Notes: a model not told the origin generated them from the sequence alone. A stretch of DNA of 64,000 bases from Hawksworthiomyces lignivorus (GCA_002917075.1 NTMA01000015.1:186001-250000); one strand, 5' to 3'; positions 1-12,761 are shown, counted from the stretch's first letter. Made by a program: numbers and translations.

Positions 1-414
1 GTGCACCACAAGAACCTGGCCGGCGTCAGCTACTTTGCCATCTTCCTGGCCGCCGCCGGCTACAGCGCGCAGGCGCCCATTGTCGGCGCCTGGACCGCCG
101 TCAACGTGCCCAACCCGTCCAAGCGCGCCGCCGCCATCGGCCTGCTGATGCTGTTCGGCTCCGTCGGCGGCGGCTCCATCGGCAGCAACATCTACCTGGC
201 CAGCGAGGCGCCCACGTACCCGCTGGGATTCGGCTTCTCCATCGGCGCGACGGTGCTGGGCGCCATGATCCCGGCCACCATTCACTGGTGGCTGATGCGG
301 CGCGAGAACCGGCGGCGCGACACGCTCAACGTGGACGCCGTGCAGGCCGAGTACACACCGGCGCAGCTGAGTGAGATGGGCGAAAACTCGCCTCTGTTCC
401 GGTTCACTCTGTAG
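1..414 (+). CDS. MFS permease, anion:cation symporter (allantoate permease-like), 3' end only
   Basis: The window opens inside this gene; only the last 137 residues are present, in frame from base 1 to the TAG at 412-414. Hydrophobic segments alternate with short loops (around residues 10-28, 42-62 and 77-98), and the basic stretch WWLMRRENRRRD follows the last helix, as at the cytoplasmic end of a 12-helix MFS carrier. The loop reading TAVNVPNPSKRAAAIGL resembles the second-half signature of the DAL5/TNA1-type family, whose members import organic anions such as allantoate, nicotinate or pantothenate. The substrate cannot be told from this fragment. The listed M at base 1 is a GTG and is not the true start. 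The family call is a recognition from memory, not a search. Confidence 0.75.
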   Translation: MHHKNLAGVSYFAIFLAAAGYSAQAPIVGAWTAVNVPNPSKRAAAIGLLMLFGSVGGGSIGSNIYLASEAPTYPLGFGFSIGATVLGAMIPATIHWWLMRRENRRRDTLNVDAVQAEYTPAQLSEMGENSPLFRFTL

Positions 415-996
415 AAGGGCTTTTATATGTGCTGATGGGATGATCAAAGTGGGAGAGTGAAATTGTATTTTTTTTTTTTTGAGTAGCCCAAGTTAGGGAA
501 CAGCTCTTCTCTGCGATGAGCTCCGCAATAGCACAGGGAACATTCTGCGCACTTCTCCGCATATGTCCGCAAATTTGCGGCTAGGGGCGGCCGCTTTTCT
601 TTTTTTTCCAGTGCGTATTGGCCTAAATTTTCTTTTCGTGATAGCGTAGCGGACAACCGGACTTTGTCTTAGTTCCGCCAGGGCGCAGCGCCCGCTGTCA
701 CTAAAGCCAGGCACGGACCTGGAGCGTCAGCGCCCGGTCTTAGACATCGTGCTGACGCCAGCTATGCCAGCGTACGTAGAGGATCACAGTATTATGGCCG
801 TGAGTAAGCCGAAGCTGCCTGAGAGCGACGAGAGTATTAAATGGAATATAATTCATGCAGAATGGCAGTAAGCGTCCTCTTGCGTAGGGAGTCTATCCAT
901 CCTTTAAAGAAACCGCGAGCCATATCGCACTTTTCCATGCGTGCTGCAAAGCTCGTTCATACAAACACATTCTCTTCAGTCTCCCGCGCTTCAACT
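415..996. other. Intergenic region, no gene seen
   Basis: This 582-bp spacer lies between the permease stop and the start of the NAD(P)-binding protein. It holds a T tract near 467-480. Short ORFs on the minus strand (444-714) overlap each other and look like chance. It presumably contains the permease 3' end and the promoter of the next gene. No clear regulatory motif was recognised. Confidence 0.6.
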
Positions 997-1981
997 ATGC
1001 ATCTCATCTTGACCGGCGCCACGGGCATGGTCGGCTCCGGCGTCCTGGACGCCATGATCGCCATGCCTGAGATCACGCGCATCTCCATCCTCAGCCGGCG
1101 GCCGGTCCCCATGCTCGAGGCCCGCCTCAAGGCCAAAGATCCTCTCCTAACCGCCAACCCGGACCGTGTCAAGGTCATCCAGCACCGTGATTTTAGCACC
1201 TACGATGATGCACTGCTCCAGGGCGAGTTGCGTGGTGCCTCTGGTGTCGTGTGGGCACTCGGTATCAGCCAGCTTAAAGTCACAAAAGAGTGAGTTGAAA
1301 TTTTTTTCCTCTCCCTGTTTGTTTTCTCACCCTCCAATTGATGGCTTGCCTTTGAATAAAATTTGTGTCTCTGCTCGTGCTGACACGCGACACCCTTCTC
1401 GCCACAGGGAGTACGTCACCATCACGAAGGACCTCACGCTCGCAGCCGCCAAGGCGTTCCGGGCGATCCCACCTGCCGCTGGGGAACCCGCCAGCGAGCC
1501 CTTCCGCTTCGTGTACGTGTCGGGCGAGGGCGCCGCCACCGAGCCCACTCGTAGCACCGCGCGGTTCGGCCGCGTCAAGGGCGAGACGGAGCTAGCGCTG
1601 GCCGCCCTGGTCAACGACAGCAAGAACGAACCGAGCTCCGCTGCGCGCCCGCTGCGGCCGCTGCTGGCCAGCTCCGTGCGGCCGGGCGCGGTGGACCCGC
1701 TGCGGCACCCGGCCATCCTGCCGTACCTACCGGCTGAGGGGTTTCCGCTGGGGGTGACGCGCAAGGTGCTGACGCCAGTGCTGCGGAGCGTATACTCGAG
1801 CGGCGTAAGCCCGACGCTGCCGCTTGGCAAGTTCATGGCGGAGATGGCAATGGGCAAGTACGACACGCGCCTGCGGACCAACAGCCCGGCCGTGCCGGGG
1901 CTCGAGAAGATCGGCACGTTCCCCATCTTGCCCAATATCGCCTTCCGGCGCTTCGCAGGGCTGGATGGGCACAAGGATTGA
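997..1981 (+). CDS. NAD(P)-binding Rossmann-fold protein (short-chain epimerase/HTATIP2-like)
   Basis: Two exons, 997-1289 and 1408-1981, give 288 residues. The 118-bp intron starts GTGAGT and ends CACAG; joining restores ...VTKEEYVTITKDL in frame. The protein opens directly with MHLILTGATGMVGSG, the beta1 strand and glycine-rich dinucleotide loop of an extended short-chain dehydrogenase. It continues with the RISILSRRP strand typical of NmrA/HTATIP2/Fmp52-like proteins. A conserved region around residues 125-150 (FRFVYVSGEGA) fits the strand before the catalytic area. Residues beyond 150 carry an S/P/R-rich segment. I chose the ATG at 997 because the Rossmann fold begins there; an upstream in-frame ATG at 841 would add 52 residues. 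Substrate and pathway are unknown. The family call is fairly safe. Confidence 0.8.
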
Positions 1982-2267
1982 GGTGATTTGTTGACAAGGG
2001 GGGAAGAGAATGATAGGGCTATCTGAATTACACAGGGCAAAGTCAAAAGGACAACGGATTGAGCACGGCGAATTTATTGGCGCAGGGGTCATTGTGCAAC
2101 AGCAGAAATACCATTTCTTTTCGAATTTTTATGAATTTAACCTTTTACAATAATTAAGAACAAAGCAAAAGCATATGCTTCCACAACATAATGCTGAAAA
2201 ATAATCCAAAAGAGAATTGAAATTGCTATCCAGCTAAATACCTTTTAAGCTTTTCTTTTCTACACTC

Positions 2268-5200
2268 TTACAGTCCGCCGGCCGGCTTGTAGTACTCGGC
2301 AAAACGGTCCATGTCTTCCCAGCCTTCGTCGAAGCCGAGCGCCCAGCAGCTGATCAGCAGATTGGGGAACCGCCGGGTCCAGAAACCCAGGTATCCCTCG
2401 GGGAGAGGGCCCACCATCTTCCGCAAGGCGTCCGACATGTCCTCGTAGTGGTTGCGCTTGTTGCGCAGGGCGCGCAGCAGGTCCAGCAGACGCGAGCCAG
2501 TATACTTGCGCTGCTTGCCCAGCGACTCGACAAACTCCTTGGGCAGGCGCCGCAGGAAGTCGCCACGGCACACCTCAGGCGCCTCGGCCTCCAGGCGCTG
2601 CAGTGACAGCGAGGGCGGGTCGCGCGGTTCCTTCTCGAAGTGGTCAGAGACGTCACACAAGAAGCTGAGCCGCTTCTTTGCTGGCCAGAAGAAGGGGTGC
2701 GACATGACGTCCTTCGTCTTGGGCCGCTGCCGCGGGTTGGCGTTGAGCATGTGCTGGATAAGGTCCTTCGCCTCGTATGCGAAATCACCGAGGGCGTCTA
2801 GCGCGTCCAGGTTGTAGTTGTCCTTGCGGATGTTGACCTCGCGCATGTAGCGATCACCACAGTCGTACGGATGCGAGCCCTTGGTGAGAACGTAGAAGAA
2901 GACCAAGCCAAGGCTGAAAATGTCAATCGCCTTTGTTGCGCGCCGCATAGGAATCCCGTCGCGGGTTTCGCCATTTTGTGAGGTGCTGAGGGAGCCGCTC
3001 TGCGTCGACAACGGGGCTTCCATGAGTGCCTGGCCGTTGTCGCGCGCATCGTCATCGAGAAGAAGTTCTGGAGCTCGCCAGCCGCTAGTTCCTGCAGCGT
3101 GGGCGGTTGTGGCACCAAACGAGCTCTGCCCGCCTTCCAGCTTCTTACAAAGGCCAAAGTCTGAAATCAGAAGACGCGGCTTGCCGTCCGAGGTCATGTT
3201 CACCAGAATATTCTGCGGTTTGAGATCGCGGTGCACAATGCTCCGCGAATGCAAGTGGTTCAGGCCACAAGTGATTTGATACAGAACACTTGGCAGATCA
3301 CGCTCGCCTGCCTGCGCCAGGTCACGGAATATATGGGGCTTTTCAACTACCTCTGCCAGAGACGCCTGACAGAGTTCAAGTGCGATATAGTGGAATGCCG
3401 CCCGCTGCTGCTGGGCATAGTATCGGATAACTATTGCAGCCATTAGTAAAACATAAGGATTATTTAATCACCAACTGCGAATTGCCAAACCTACCATTTG
3501 GATGATCATCGCTCTCACGAAGAAGTTTGGTCTCCTGGGAAGCAATGTCGTAGAACTGGACGAGCATGCGCTTGACAGCCACGTCGCGGCCGTCAAACTT
3601 GCCAGCAAACACGATGGTGCCATTGCTTCCCGTACCCAGCTGCTGGTCTTCGTTGACTTCGAGGCTGCCCATGCGCAAGATCGGGCCAGAGATTTCTTGC
3701 ATATCGTTTGACACAGTGACAATGTCGGGCTCTAGAAGTGTCTTCTCACCGAGCTGCTTTGCCTGGCCAACCACCTCGTCCACTGTCGCCGGCAGGGGAT
3801 CGTCGCCGCGGGATACAGAAGCCTCGCTCTTAGCCTTGTTGCCCTTTCTATGCTTGGCACCTCCACGACGACCTCTGTGGGCTTTCTTTTTCTCCTTTTC
3901 AGGTTGGTTACCAGCATCTTGCAGATTGGCAGCGCCGTCCTCAAGCAAGACTTCCGCGGGTGCGACATCAGAATCTCCATTTGCTATGTCGGCAGCAAGG
4001 TCCTGTGGCACTTGCAAGGCAGCTGTCTTCGGCTGCCTCGGTGTTTCTAGGCCATCTTGGACAGGTTCTCCGTCGACGGCTTCTTCGTCGACTTTCTCAA
4101 GGTCGTTGCCCCTCCTATCAACTGCTTGGACCTTTGGTGCGACCTCATCGGTGGACCCCGGCAGCACCTCGCCATTTGTCGGTACATCTAGTGTCGCGCG
4201 ATCAGCTGCATCTAGACCCTCTGCATCATCTGGTGGCTTTGCAGGTTCTGCCGTGTTGTCGTCGTCGATGTCTTCAAGAGTTGAGAAACCGGCCTCGAAC
4301 GACAGCTGCCGCTTCTTCTTGTTGTACCAGCGGCGGAGGTCCTTGTGGTAGAAGAAGACGAAAACGGACAGGACGATCATGAAGACCGGGTTGCTGAGGA
4401 AGTCCAGCACACTGTTAGCAGCAACCTGTGGGAGCTCCTTGACTTTGGTAATGACGTAGGGCGACGGCTCGCTGGGCTCGGGAAGCGTGAGCGGAATATT
4501 TGAGACGTTCTCCGTATCTTCGTCGTCCGGGAGCGTGGCAGACGCTTCGCCGCCGGGCAGCGTGGGGTAGTTCGGAGGCGACAAGAGGGAATTGCGTCTC
4601 CGGCCGGTGGGGGTCAGCGAGTGCTTGCCGGGGAGGGCGGCGTGGATCCCTTCCGAGCCTAGGCCTTCGTGGTGGTCCCACCAGCCTTGCTTGGTGCACT
4701 CGGCGGGAGCCACATCGACAATGAGAGGATATGCCGTGCCGGACAGGGCATACCAGCCGCCGCCAGTGGTCTGGTTGATGAAGACACTGGATTTGCGCAG
4801 GCGTTCCGTCTCGTCGTCCTCGGCAGGCGGCGCAGGCTGCGGCAGTAGGGCGAGATCCGGGTTGCTGCTCAGCGGCACGCTAGGCGGCCGGGCAATATCA
4901 AACACGCGGACGATCGGCGCAGACAGTCGGTGGCTGAACGAAAGGTCAACGCCGCCGATGGACGGGTCGAAGCTGAAGCCGTAAACGTCGCCATTTGGCT
5001 TGCCGGTGATGTAGCGATTGTCGTTGGGCGAGCGGTACTGCTGGTGCAGGTCCTTGTCGTAGTTGTTTGGGCCCCACTCAGAGTACTTGAGCGTGGCAAT
5101 TGTCAAGCCATCGTTGCGACGAACAATGACCTTGTAGTCGGTGCGTCCAAGCGTGATAGTGCCGCCGATGGTGCATTCTTCGCCGCCGCTGCCGTCGAAG

Positions 5201-6381
5201 TCGTTGGGGCGCATGCAGCTGTCGGGTTCGTCGTTCCGTCCAGCCATGGCCGAGTCGGCGTCCGAGGATCCATACCACTCGCGGACTCGGCCGGTTGCTG
5301 CGTCCAGGGTGACCATGGTGGTCTCCTTGGTGCCGATGAACACGACCGGATGTTCGCGGTCGTAATAGGGCATCTGCTCGACGACCCACTTCATAGTGAG
5401 GCCGGTAGAGGCGAGGCCAGTGCTGCCGGGGATCATGAGGTAGATGGCGCCATTGCCGCTGGGCTCGACGGCCCAGGTCCAGTGATCGAGGGGTGTAAAG
5501 GATTCGTCCAGGGGGGAGACGGCGGCCCGGTGGTGGGTGGTCTCGACGACGGGCTTCTCGCTCTCGATATGCCAGAGAATCTTGCCCGTCTTGCGGTCGA
5601 TGGAGTAGAGGTCTCCATCGACGGAGGCTAGAAGAACAAAGTCTTCCACTTCCCAGTCTGCCAGCGACCGCGCAATATGCGGCGAAGAGAGGCCCTGGCC
5701 GGGAGCGGCGGAAGAGCCTCGGTGCGCTAGAGAAGGTGCTCGAACGGACAGGTCCGGAGCTACAGTGGTGGCTGAGGTGTCGTTTTTGGTGTTTTTGTTG
5801 GGTTTGGCATTGTTGTTGCTGTTCCCATCTTTCTTGTTGTCCAGGATAGGCCCAGATCGTGCAGATCGGGTGGACGGAGACGAGGCGCCGCGGTCTTCGG
5901 TCACGGTCCTCTTTTGTTGTATTTTTGGCGTTTCGACGGTCCCTGGTCGTGACGCGAGCAGGGGCTCGCCCTCGGCAGGCGAGGCGTGGCTGGCAGCCGC
6001 CTTTCGGATATTGGGATGGCCCCTCTGTTGCCGTTGTTGTTCAGAGCGAGATCTTTCGCTGCTCCGGGTGTCGTCGACGAACGCGGCTCCGTCGTTTTTC
6101 TGACCGAGGGAGTCTATCTCCTCTCTGTCGTTGGCGAGGCCGAGCAGAGAGGCGGCAGAGCCATCAACGTCGAAGAGGGGCTGCTGCTGAGCCTGGTCCT
6201 CGACCTGGCGAAGAACCTGGTGGCCGACCGAGTCTGCTCCATGGTGTGGATGTTCTTGCTGTTGCTGCTGCTGCTGCTGCTGAGCGTCGACAAACCGAAG
6301 AGCCGGGTTGAGAAGGAAAAGAGCGAGTGTTAGGATAAGTTTCCGCTGGCTTGCGACGTGGCCTGGCGGCCGCCGCATCAT
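2268..6381 (-). CDS. ire1: IRE1 unfolded-protein-response sensor, kinase/endoribonuclease
   Basis: Two exons on the minus strand, 6381-3495 and 3430-2268, give 1349 residues. The 64-bp intron has GTAGGT, an ACTAAT branch point and an AATAG acceptor; splicing restores [13 protein letters not shown] across the join. Visible parts: signal peptide (about 1-33) followed by a poly-Gln run; lumenal beta-propeller region from about 245 ([18 protein letters not shown]); one membrane helix near 663-680 ([13 protein letters not shown]); protein kinase from about 915 with GTGSNGT loop, VAVKR lysine, [11 protein letters not shown] near 1027 and DFG; then the C-terminal KEN ribonuclease domain (about 1209-1349) with [10 protein letters not shown]. 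All catalytic motifs are intact. In fungi IRE1 senses misfolded protein in the ER and splices HAC1/hacA mRNA unconventionally. The Q/N/S-rich stretch at 35-240 makes it longer than many family members. Confidence 0.95.
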
Positions 6382-9300
6382 GATGGGCTGTCAACAACGC
6401 GTGAAGCGTCGATTGAGCGTGTTGTCAAACGTTTACATGGAGCTCATTCGATGCGATTCGATTCCCTCCGTTGCATTACGCGGCATGCATCAGCGGGAAT
6501 ATATGGCACAAAGGAGAGACGTGAACCTCTCTCTTGCCTAGAGGAAGCGGTAGTCGAAAATTGTGATCAAGAAGGACTAGAGAACGACGAGGGGAACGAT
6601 AGGTTGAAAAAGGAACGTCGATAGAATTGAAAGAGTAAGGGAGGGAAGAAGAGGGAGAATAGGGGAAAGAAGACCAAGATAGGATGACGAAGAAAGGGAG
6701 ACTGAAAACGGCTGGGTATTTTCGATGTGGGCTAGTCTCGTTGGTGACGGGATTTTGCTGATTTTAGTATGCTGCGAGGGAGCGCCGAGCAGTCCTTTGG
6801 CTAGTCCGGCTGGGCCTTGAAAGTGTTTGGTGTGTGGGTATTTTTGTTGTGGGCTGGGATACATGAAGATGGGGGGAGGGAGAAGATGTGGGCATGGCTG
6901 GGCTTGGTAGATGTGGGTCGACGTGCCGTGGCACGAAAGACGGATGGGGGTGTGAGAACGTGTTTGTGGTGGAGGAATTATGGGAGTGTATGTACGTCGT
7001 GAGGTACGAAGCACGACTGGGCAGAGTTCTATGGCGTATATTGGGAGAATCCTATACGAGAGGGCAACATACGTTAAAAGGGGGCAGCCAGGAGAAAGAC
7101 TTGGCTTGCTTGGGGATCCAGTGGGAAACCCCGGCGCACACCAAGTGGGGTAAGTACTGCCAAGTGGTAGCGAGCGACTTGTGGAATGCAAGAGAATAGG
7201 GCAGAAAAATAGGTCACTTCAAAACACGTGATTTGGATTACAGCGCCATCAAGTACTCGTATTTCCATTATTTCAGTATGTCATGCTCCATATCTCAGTG
7301 GTGTTCCAGTAGTATCTCAGTAGTATTTCAGTACTCTAGTATTTCAGTATGTACATACGATGTAATCCTGTGTGTGCGCTCCTTACAACGAAGGATCGAA
7401 TTCTCCACTGGAGCGTTTCTGCACCCCGTCGGCGCTCTTTCACTCCCACTTCCACGAAAGACGATGGTGATCGCACCACGAATGGGAGAGCACAAAATGA
7501 ACATCTTACCCTTCTTTGTCTGCAGCTCTTTCTGACAAACCGGCGATCGATGCGGGTGAGATATCTTACAATAGCAGCGGCTCCCATTTGACCGTAAGTC
7601 TGTTTCTCTCTCTCTCTCTCTGCATCTTTCCCCATTGCCACTTGCCGGACAGGCGCTTCCCGAATTAATCTGTATATTGAGTGTTTCTTTTCTATTTTTT
7701 TTTATTTTCAGTTGACTGGGCGGGAAAGTTATTGTATTTGCTTCCCTTTGGTTCTACGAGGCGTTCTACGCATGCTCCCCCCGTTCTCGTAAGTACGCGT
7801 ATGTTCTGTTTCTGTTGGTCCCTAATATTTCGTCGTCACTTTTTGTCTATCACGGCTAAAACAAAGGGGGTGGCTTTCTACCAACGCCCGATCGAGACAT
7901 ATTTCGGAGCGTCTTTCTTCTTGTCCGCTGCAACCCCCTTGTGCCTGTATCCCTCAAACTCCGTTAGTCGTACGTAGTGGTACGTACGATTAGTTCACAC
8001 AAAACAGATTCATACGAGTATTCGTACTCGTTGTATTACTCGCAGCTCTGTGAGACCTGTTTCTTTCGTGCAAATCGTTGCATTGGCCGCGCAAAGAACG
8101 GGGATCCAAGCAAGGGCGTGCAGCTATGGTGAAACAAAGACAAGTACTGTGCAGTCTTGGTGGCGTATTGCCTATAATAGATACAGTATGGGCACTATAG
8201 GCACTGTCCTGCTGCAGGGCACACCACCCGAGAACACACCGAAAGGCATTTTCGCTTCCACCAGCAAAATAACGCCTCTTTCTGCAGAAGTCTGGGAGAT
8301 ACGCATACTCCTGAGCAAGACCTCCAAGCATGGAGAAAATCAGCGCAGCGGCACACGCCTCAATAATTGCTGTTTCTAGTACTTTCGCTACCGTGCAAAC
8401 AACACTATCAACAAAGTATAAAATTTTTCATCTCTCCCGATATCACTTTATTTTTCACAGCCACCCGGCACTCTAAATTAGATTGTGGTCGATTCCACAG
8501 CGACAAGCCCGATCGTGTGCCGCTCTCAGTTGATGAAGCAACGTTTTTTTTTTTTTTTTGCTTGTACTTTATTGGTTATTGTAAGCATTGCTGCCTTTTG
8601 TTTGCTCGCTACTACGTAATCTATCCTGTATTGTCTCTATCTACAGTAGATCGTATACAGGCGCACAGGCATCATGGTATTTTAGCACAGTAACAAGAAG
8701 AAAAATTAGAGCTTGTTCGCTTGTTGAGTTGCTGGTGTAGGTAGTCCTACTGCTCCTAGTGCAGTAGCGTAGGCTAAGCCTTACCGTACGGGTGCTACAG
8801 CAAGAACAGCAGCCGAGTTGCCGATCACAGGTTAGGAACAGGGGGCGATAGCAAGGCAGGAAGCAGGTAAAAAGTAAAAATAAATAAATAAAAAAGAGTC
8901 AATGCCGCAACGCAAGGAAGCAACGACGCTCGACACAACTGGTACGACAAATAATCCGGCAGGTACGACAGGAAAAAGACACAACAAGAGAACGGCATAC
9001 CAGAAGCGGGGATTTTGTGAGGCAAGAACATGCTATGAAAGGCAAGTGCTTAACAATGCCTGCTTGATAATATGGGTCGTCATTTCTTGTTTGTTTATGT
9101 CTCTCTTCTACTTGCTGGAAGGCAGACCCGTTTCTCCCTGTACAATGTATTAGCGGGGCGCTCGTGTCTGAATGGACCCGGCCACTTGAGACACAGAGGA
9201 TAGCGAGTGGGCTGCTGGTGGGCTTCTGATGCGTATTTGCTTACGGAGTATAGCGCTCTCGTTCTATCCACATCTCGAGGTTCATTGTCATCTCTTCCTT

Positions 9301-11288
9301 CCTGTTTCACTTCGTCTCCTCTTGCGAGCATCTGCTTTCTTGGCCGGTTGAGCCTACATATCTTGATCGCGGTACGTGTAGTCGTATCCCTCATAATGCA
9401 AGCTCTTAGCTCTTCTTTTGCGGCCAGTGGCAACGCCGCGTTATGCCGCTGCGTTGTTGGACATGTCTCACACCAGTGTAATTTGCCATCAGGCGATCCT
9501 GGCCCTCTTGTTTCCTTTTTTTCCCATATGTGCCCACTCCAAAGGGAGCATACCTCCACGGCGGATCCTAGCTGATTGATCGTAATCCAGTCCGATACTG
9601 CTGCATCCTGCAAGATCATCTCGAAGCAAGGGACCTCTCTCTCTGTAAGCATAGGTACTTTGCTTAAAATTGCCTCCATGGTGAATCAACATTGGGCTAA
9701 TTGCGAGCACCCAGAAGTCCCCAGGGAGAAATTTTAGCGACGGTGAAAAGTTGCAGCTCGTAGATAGATGTCTCTGTTAAAGAGCCTCCCTAGGACTCCA
9801 TTCGCTTTGTCGTGTGCTCAAACCGTCCTCTCGTCCGGGCCATTTGTAAGGCAAGAATACAATATCGTCTGGCTTTCAAACGCACGGCCCTTTGCTTATC
9901 TTTTTTTTTTTTTTTTTTTAAAAAAAAATTGAAATGGTTGGATAGGCAGCACGGCATACAGAACGGCGATGCTATCCTTTGACTGTGGGATGTTCTGATC
10001 AGCAGGAGCATGTGGGACGGGCAGCCGTCCGCTCATGAGGCCGGCGGTGGCGGGAAACCACGCAAACGCCGCAGCGGCGCGCAAGAGATAAAGTGCTTCT
10101 TCCGCCACGCGCTGTGTGGATGTATAATTTGTGCTTCTTTTTCCTCTGAACCAGTTTCTCTATTTCCAGAGGCATTTAGAAGCAATAAGACATCCCCGCA
10201 AAATAATTAATGAACATGTTCTATAGGGGGGGCTGCTGCTGTGGGCTCTCCGCATTTGGTTTCTATTCTTATGCCGTTCGTCTTCTTGTTTTGCTCTCTT
10301 GCTGCATAGCATGAGTATCCGAGGCAATAGCCGCAACGCCCTGGGCATTCTTATTTATTTCACACACAATAACCATTTCCAAATATAATAAGACAATGCT
10401 TGAGCGAACCCATCGCCAAAGTCTGAACATATATTGAGAAGAGGTAACCGAGATACTGCTCCGGTCGTCGGTCGTTGTTTTGACAGATTGCTTCGCTTGG
10501 CTTATGCCTGCTCTTTGATGCGTCAATGGACATCGAGATCCAATTTTCTGTGAATTACTACACCGTAAATAAAGGATGATTAAGAAACAAACGTAGGGGG
10601 CTGGAGAAACGAATCGTTCAATGTGAAGCAGGCGGTACTGGCTGAAGCAATCTCAGCAACCCTAGCTCATCCTATGAAGGATTACGGAATGCCTAGAAAG
10701 GCAAAAAGGAGAGAATCACGAATATCTGAGATTACAGCACTATCAGTGGTTGTGGAGAATCTTTTCTATGAAAAATACAGTTCCGGTCTGAATGATTCAG
10801 TTCTCCTTAACAGAGAATACCGCAGATGCCGCTGTAGATGTTGGGAGGCACAACTAGCCTTCAATTGTACTCCAGGGAAGGTTTATTCCTCCGGATCTTT
10901 ATCAATCGTCATTGAATTCACGGGGCCTTCACTTTGGTAAGATTCATCGTTCTTGTAATTCGTTACACTCTCTGCCAGCCATCGTCAAGAGGGCTGTCAT
11001 GAAGCCTCCGCCCAGGGAGGCGTTCAAAAGATACACTATTCGGTCAAAAAGCAAGGCGAATCCAAAGCCCATCCATTTTCCTAGAGAATTTCCGGCCTTC
11101 CCTGAATAATACAGCCCAAGCCAATGTATATGTACGAAAAAGAAGTTGTGTCCTTAGATTTCCAAACCGTAAATTATGCGCACATGATAAGAAAAAAAAT
11201 TACCCTGAAGAATGGTATAGAAGAAAGAAGAATGAAGAAAGTTTAGAAAAGATAAAACGGGCCAAGAGCCGGCAGGACGGTAGGCGCT
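6382..11288. other. Long gene-poor spacer (4.9 kb)
   Basis: No convincing protein gene was found. The part next to IRE1 (6382-7200) is purine-rich and probably its promoter and leader. A chance ORF of 204 residues on the minus strand (6577-7191) is P/S/T-rich without domains. A minus-strand ORF of 194 residues (9095-9679) and a plus-strand ORF of 105 residues (10623-10940) show no recognised motif. The region has a TC microsatellite (about 7604-7621), a block of repeated TATTTCAGTA-like words (7255-7355), a T run at 8545-8560, and T19 followed by A9 at 9901-9928. It could hold a non-coding RNA, long regulatory DNA or a fast-evolving small gene; sequence alone does not decide. Confidence 0.5.
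7255..7355. repeat. Degenerate TATTTCAGTA-type short repeats
   Basis: Within about 100 bp the words ATTTCAGTA, ATCTCAGT, TTCCAGTA, ATCTCAGTA, ATTTCAGTA and ATTTCAGTA recur, separated by a few to about 20 bases. The block is AT-rich and lies in the long spacer upstream of IRE1. It is a degenerate low-complexity array; no function is known to me. Confidence 0.5.
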
Positions 11289-12761
11289 TTATGAGTTTGA
11301 CTTGAAAAAAGATCGTGATGATGTCCGCTTGGACCGTGGCGGCTTCTTCAGGTCTCCGTCTTCGTAGTCGTCGTCGTCGTCGTCGTCGAATTCGGGGCCG
11401 GCGGGGCCGTCGCCGAAGTCTTCGCCCGTCTTCTTGGCGTCAGCCAGATCGCCGCTGGTGTGCCGGGCGCTCTTTGGCGTGAGCAGGGGCCAGCGCCTCG
11501 AGTCGGGCCGCTGGGGCGCCGTCACCACGGACAGCTCCTTGACGGCGGCGCGGCCGCCCTTGCTGCCCTTGCCTCCCCGGCCTTTGCCGCCTTTGATATT
11601 GTCGTCTTCGTCACCGTCAACACTCATTACTGCCATGCCGACGTTTGCTGCAGCGGCGGCCGCAGCTGCGGCGCCACGACGCCGCTCGGGTGTGACGCCG
11701 GACCCGCCTGTGGCATATCGCATGTTGGGTATGCCAGCCCTGGGGCGGAAGAGTGCCCGTAGGATTGGGATCGAGGCTGCCATGATGGTCACGCCTACCT
11801 CGGCCGACGCCCACGCAGCGAGCTGCACGCTGTCGACTAAAGGAAGTAAAATGTCAATTTCCGTGGATGTGCACACATTTTTCTTGAAGAGAAATGACTT
11901 ACTGATATCAGGGTCTTCCAGCGTCGTAAGTTTAGTAGTTTTAATAATAGCGGAAAGCCCAGCACTGCCCATTGTCAGCCCCAAATTAGACACAACAAGG
12001 CCTTGTACGTAAAATAAGATGCTACAAAACTTACAATGCACCCATGCTCATAGCAATGAGCACGCCGATCTTCTCTCGCCGCTGCATCTGCAGGTTCCAT
12101 AAGAACTTCCACGGCAGTAGCGCCAAGGTGAAGTCAACAGCGGCGGAATAGGCTAAAATTAAATTAGCAAAAGACAGATAAAAAATACCATGTCACTATC
12201 CTCTTTTTCTCAAACAGGATATTCTGGATACGTACCGCCGACAATGATCCCAAACTTCACGGCAGTCGGTATGGGAATGCAGATGCTGCTCTTTGGCGCG
12301 GGCTTGCCCGGCATGGGCACCGGGCACTCGATCAGGATGGACAGCGCGCTCAGGTGCATGGATATGTTGAGCGTGATGATGATGAACCACACCAGGTAGC
12401 GCATCCAGCCGATGGGCAGGCGCAGCAGCGTGAAGGCAAAGGACGTCTTGCTCCAGCACGCGCCCAGCAGCACCAGGATGCCGCTGGTTGTGCCATTGGT
12501 CACGATAGCGGCGATGTCCTTGGGGGTCACGTCCCACGTGTGCTTGCCGTAATCGAAGGCGACGACGTCGATGACGTTGAGAATGACGCCCGCCGTCAGG
12601 ATGAGCCAAGAGGCTACCAGCAGGTAGTCGTCCCACCAGAGCCCCCGGCGGTGTATGATCTTGAGGAGAATGCGCAGAAAGAGAAAGATGGCCGAAGCCA
12701 AGACGAGGGCCCAGCTGAGGATGGCGAGCTGGGGGCCGTAGTTATCGTGGGGAAGGGCCAT
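11289..12761 (-). CDS. Seven-helix rhodopsin-like membrane protein (SAT4/Pth11-like family)
   Basis: Four exons on the minus strand: 12761-12236, 12152-12035, 11964-11903 and 11836-11289, giving 417 residues. Introns of 83, 70 and 66 bp all have GT-AG ends and restore frame and family motifs at each join: VGAYSAAVDFTLALLPW, MSMGAFAGLSAIIKT and EDPDIIDSVQLAAW. The pattern is that of the fungal rhodopsin-like domain: N-terminal RRGLWWDDYLL after the second helix, the DF.LALLPW motif, and the WASAEVGVTIMAASIPILR final helix region. The C-terminal tail (about 280-417) is soluble, with poly-Ala, poly-Asp and basic ends. Proteins of this family sit in the plasma membrane and some act as surface or host-sensing receptors; this member's ligand is unknown. 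I chose the ATG at 12761 (MALPHDNYGPQ) because the first helix follows it; an upstream ATG at 12908 would add 49 residues of non-conserved sequence. Confidence 0.85.

Noticed and set aside
6577..7191. 204-residue minus-strand ORF upstream of IRE1
   Set aside because: P/S/T-rich, no domain or splice logic, and located in the purine-skewed probable leader of IRE1.
9095..9679. 194-residue minus-strand ORF in the gene desert
   Set aside because: No recognisable motif, ordinary for chance at this length, and overlapped by an open plus-strand frame. It cannot be excluded without transcripts.
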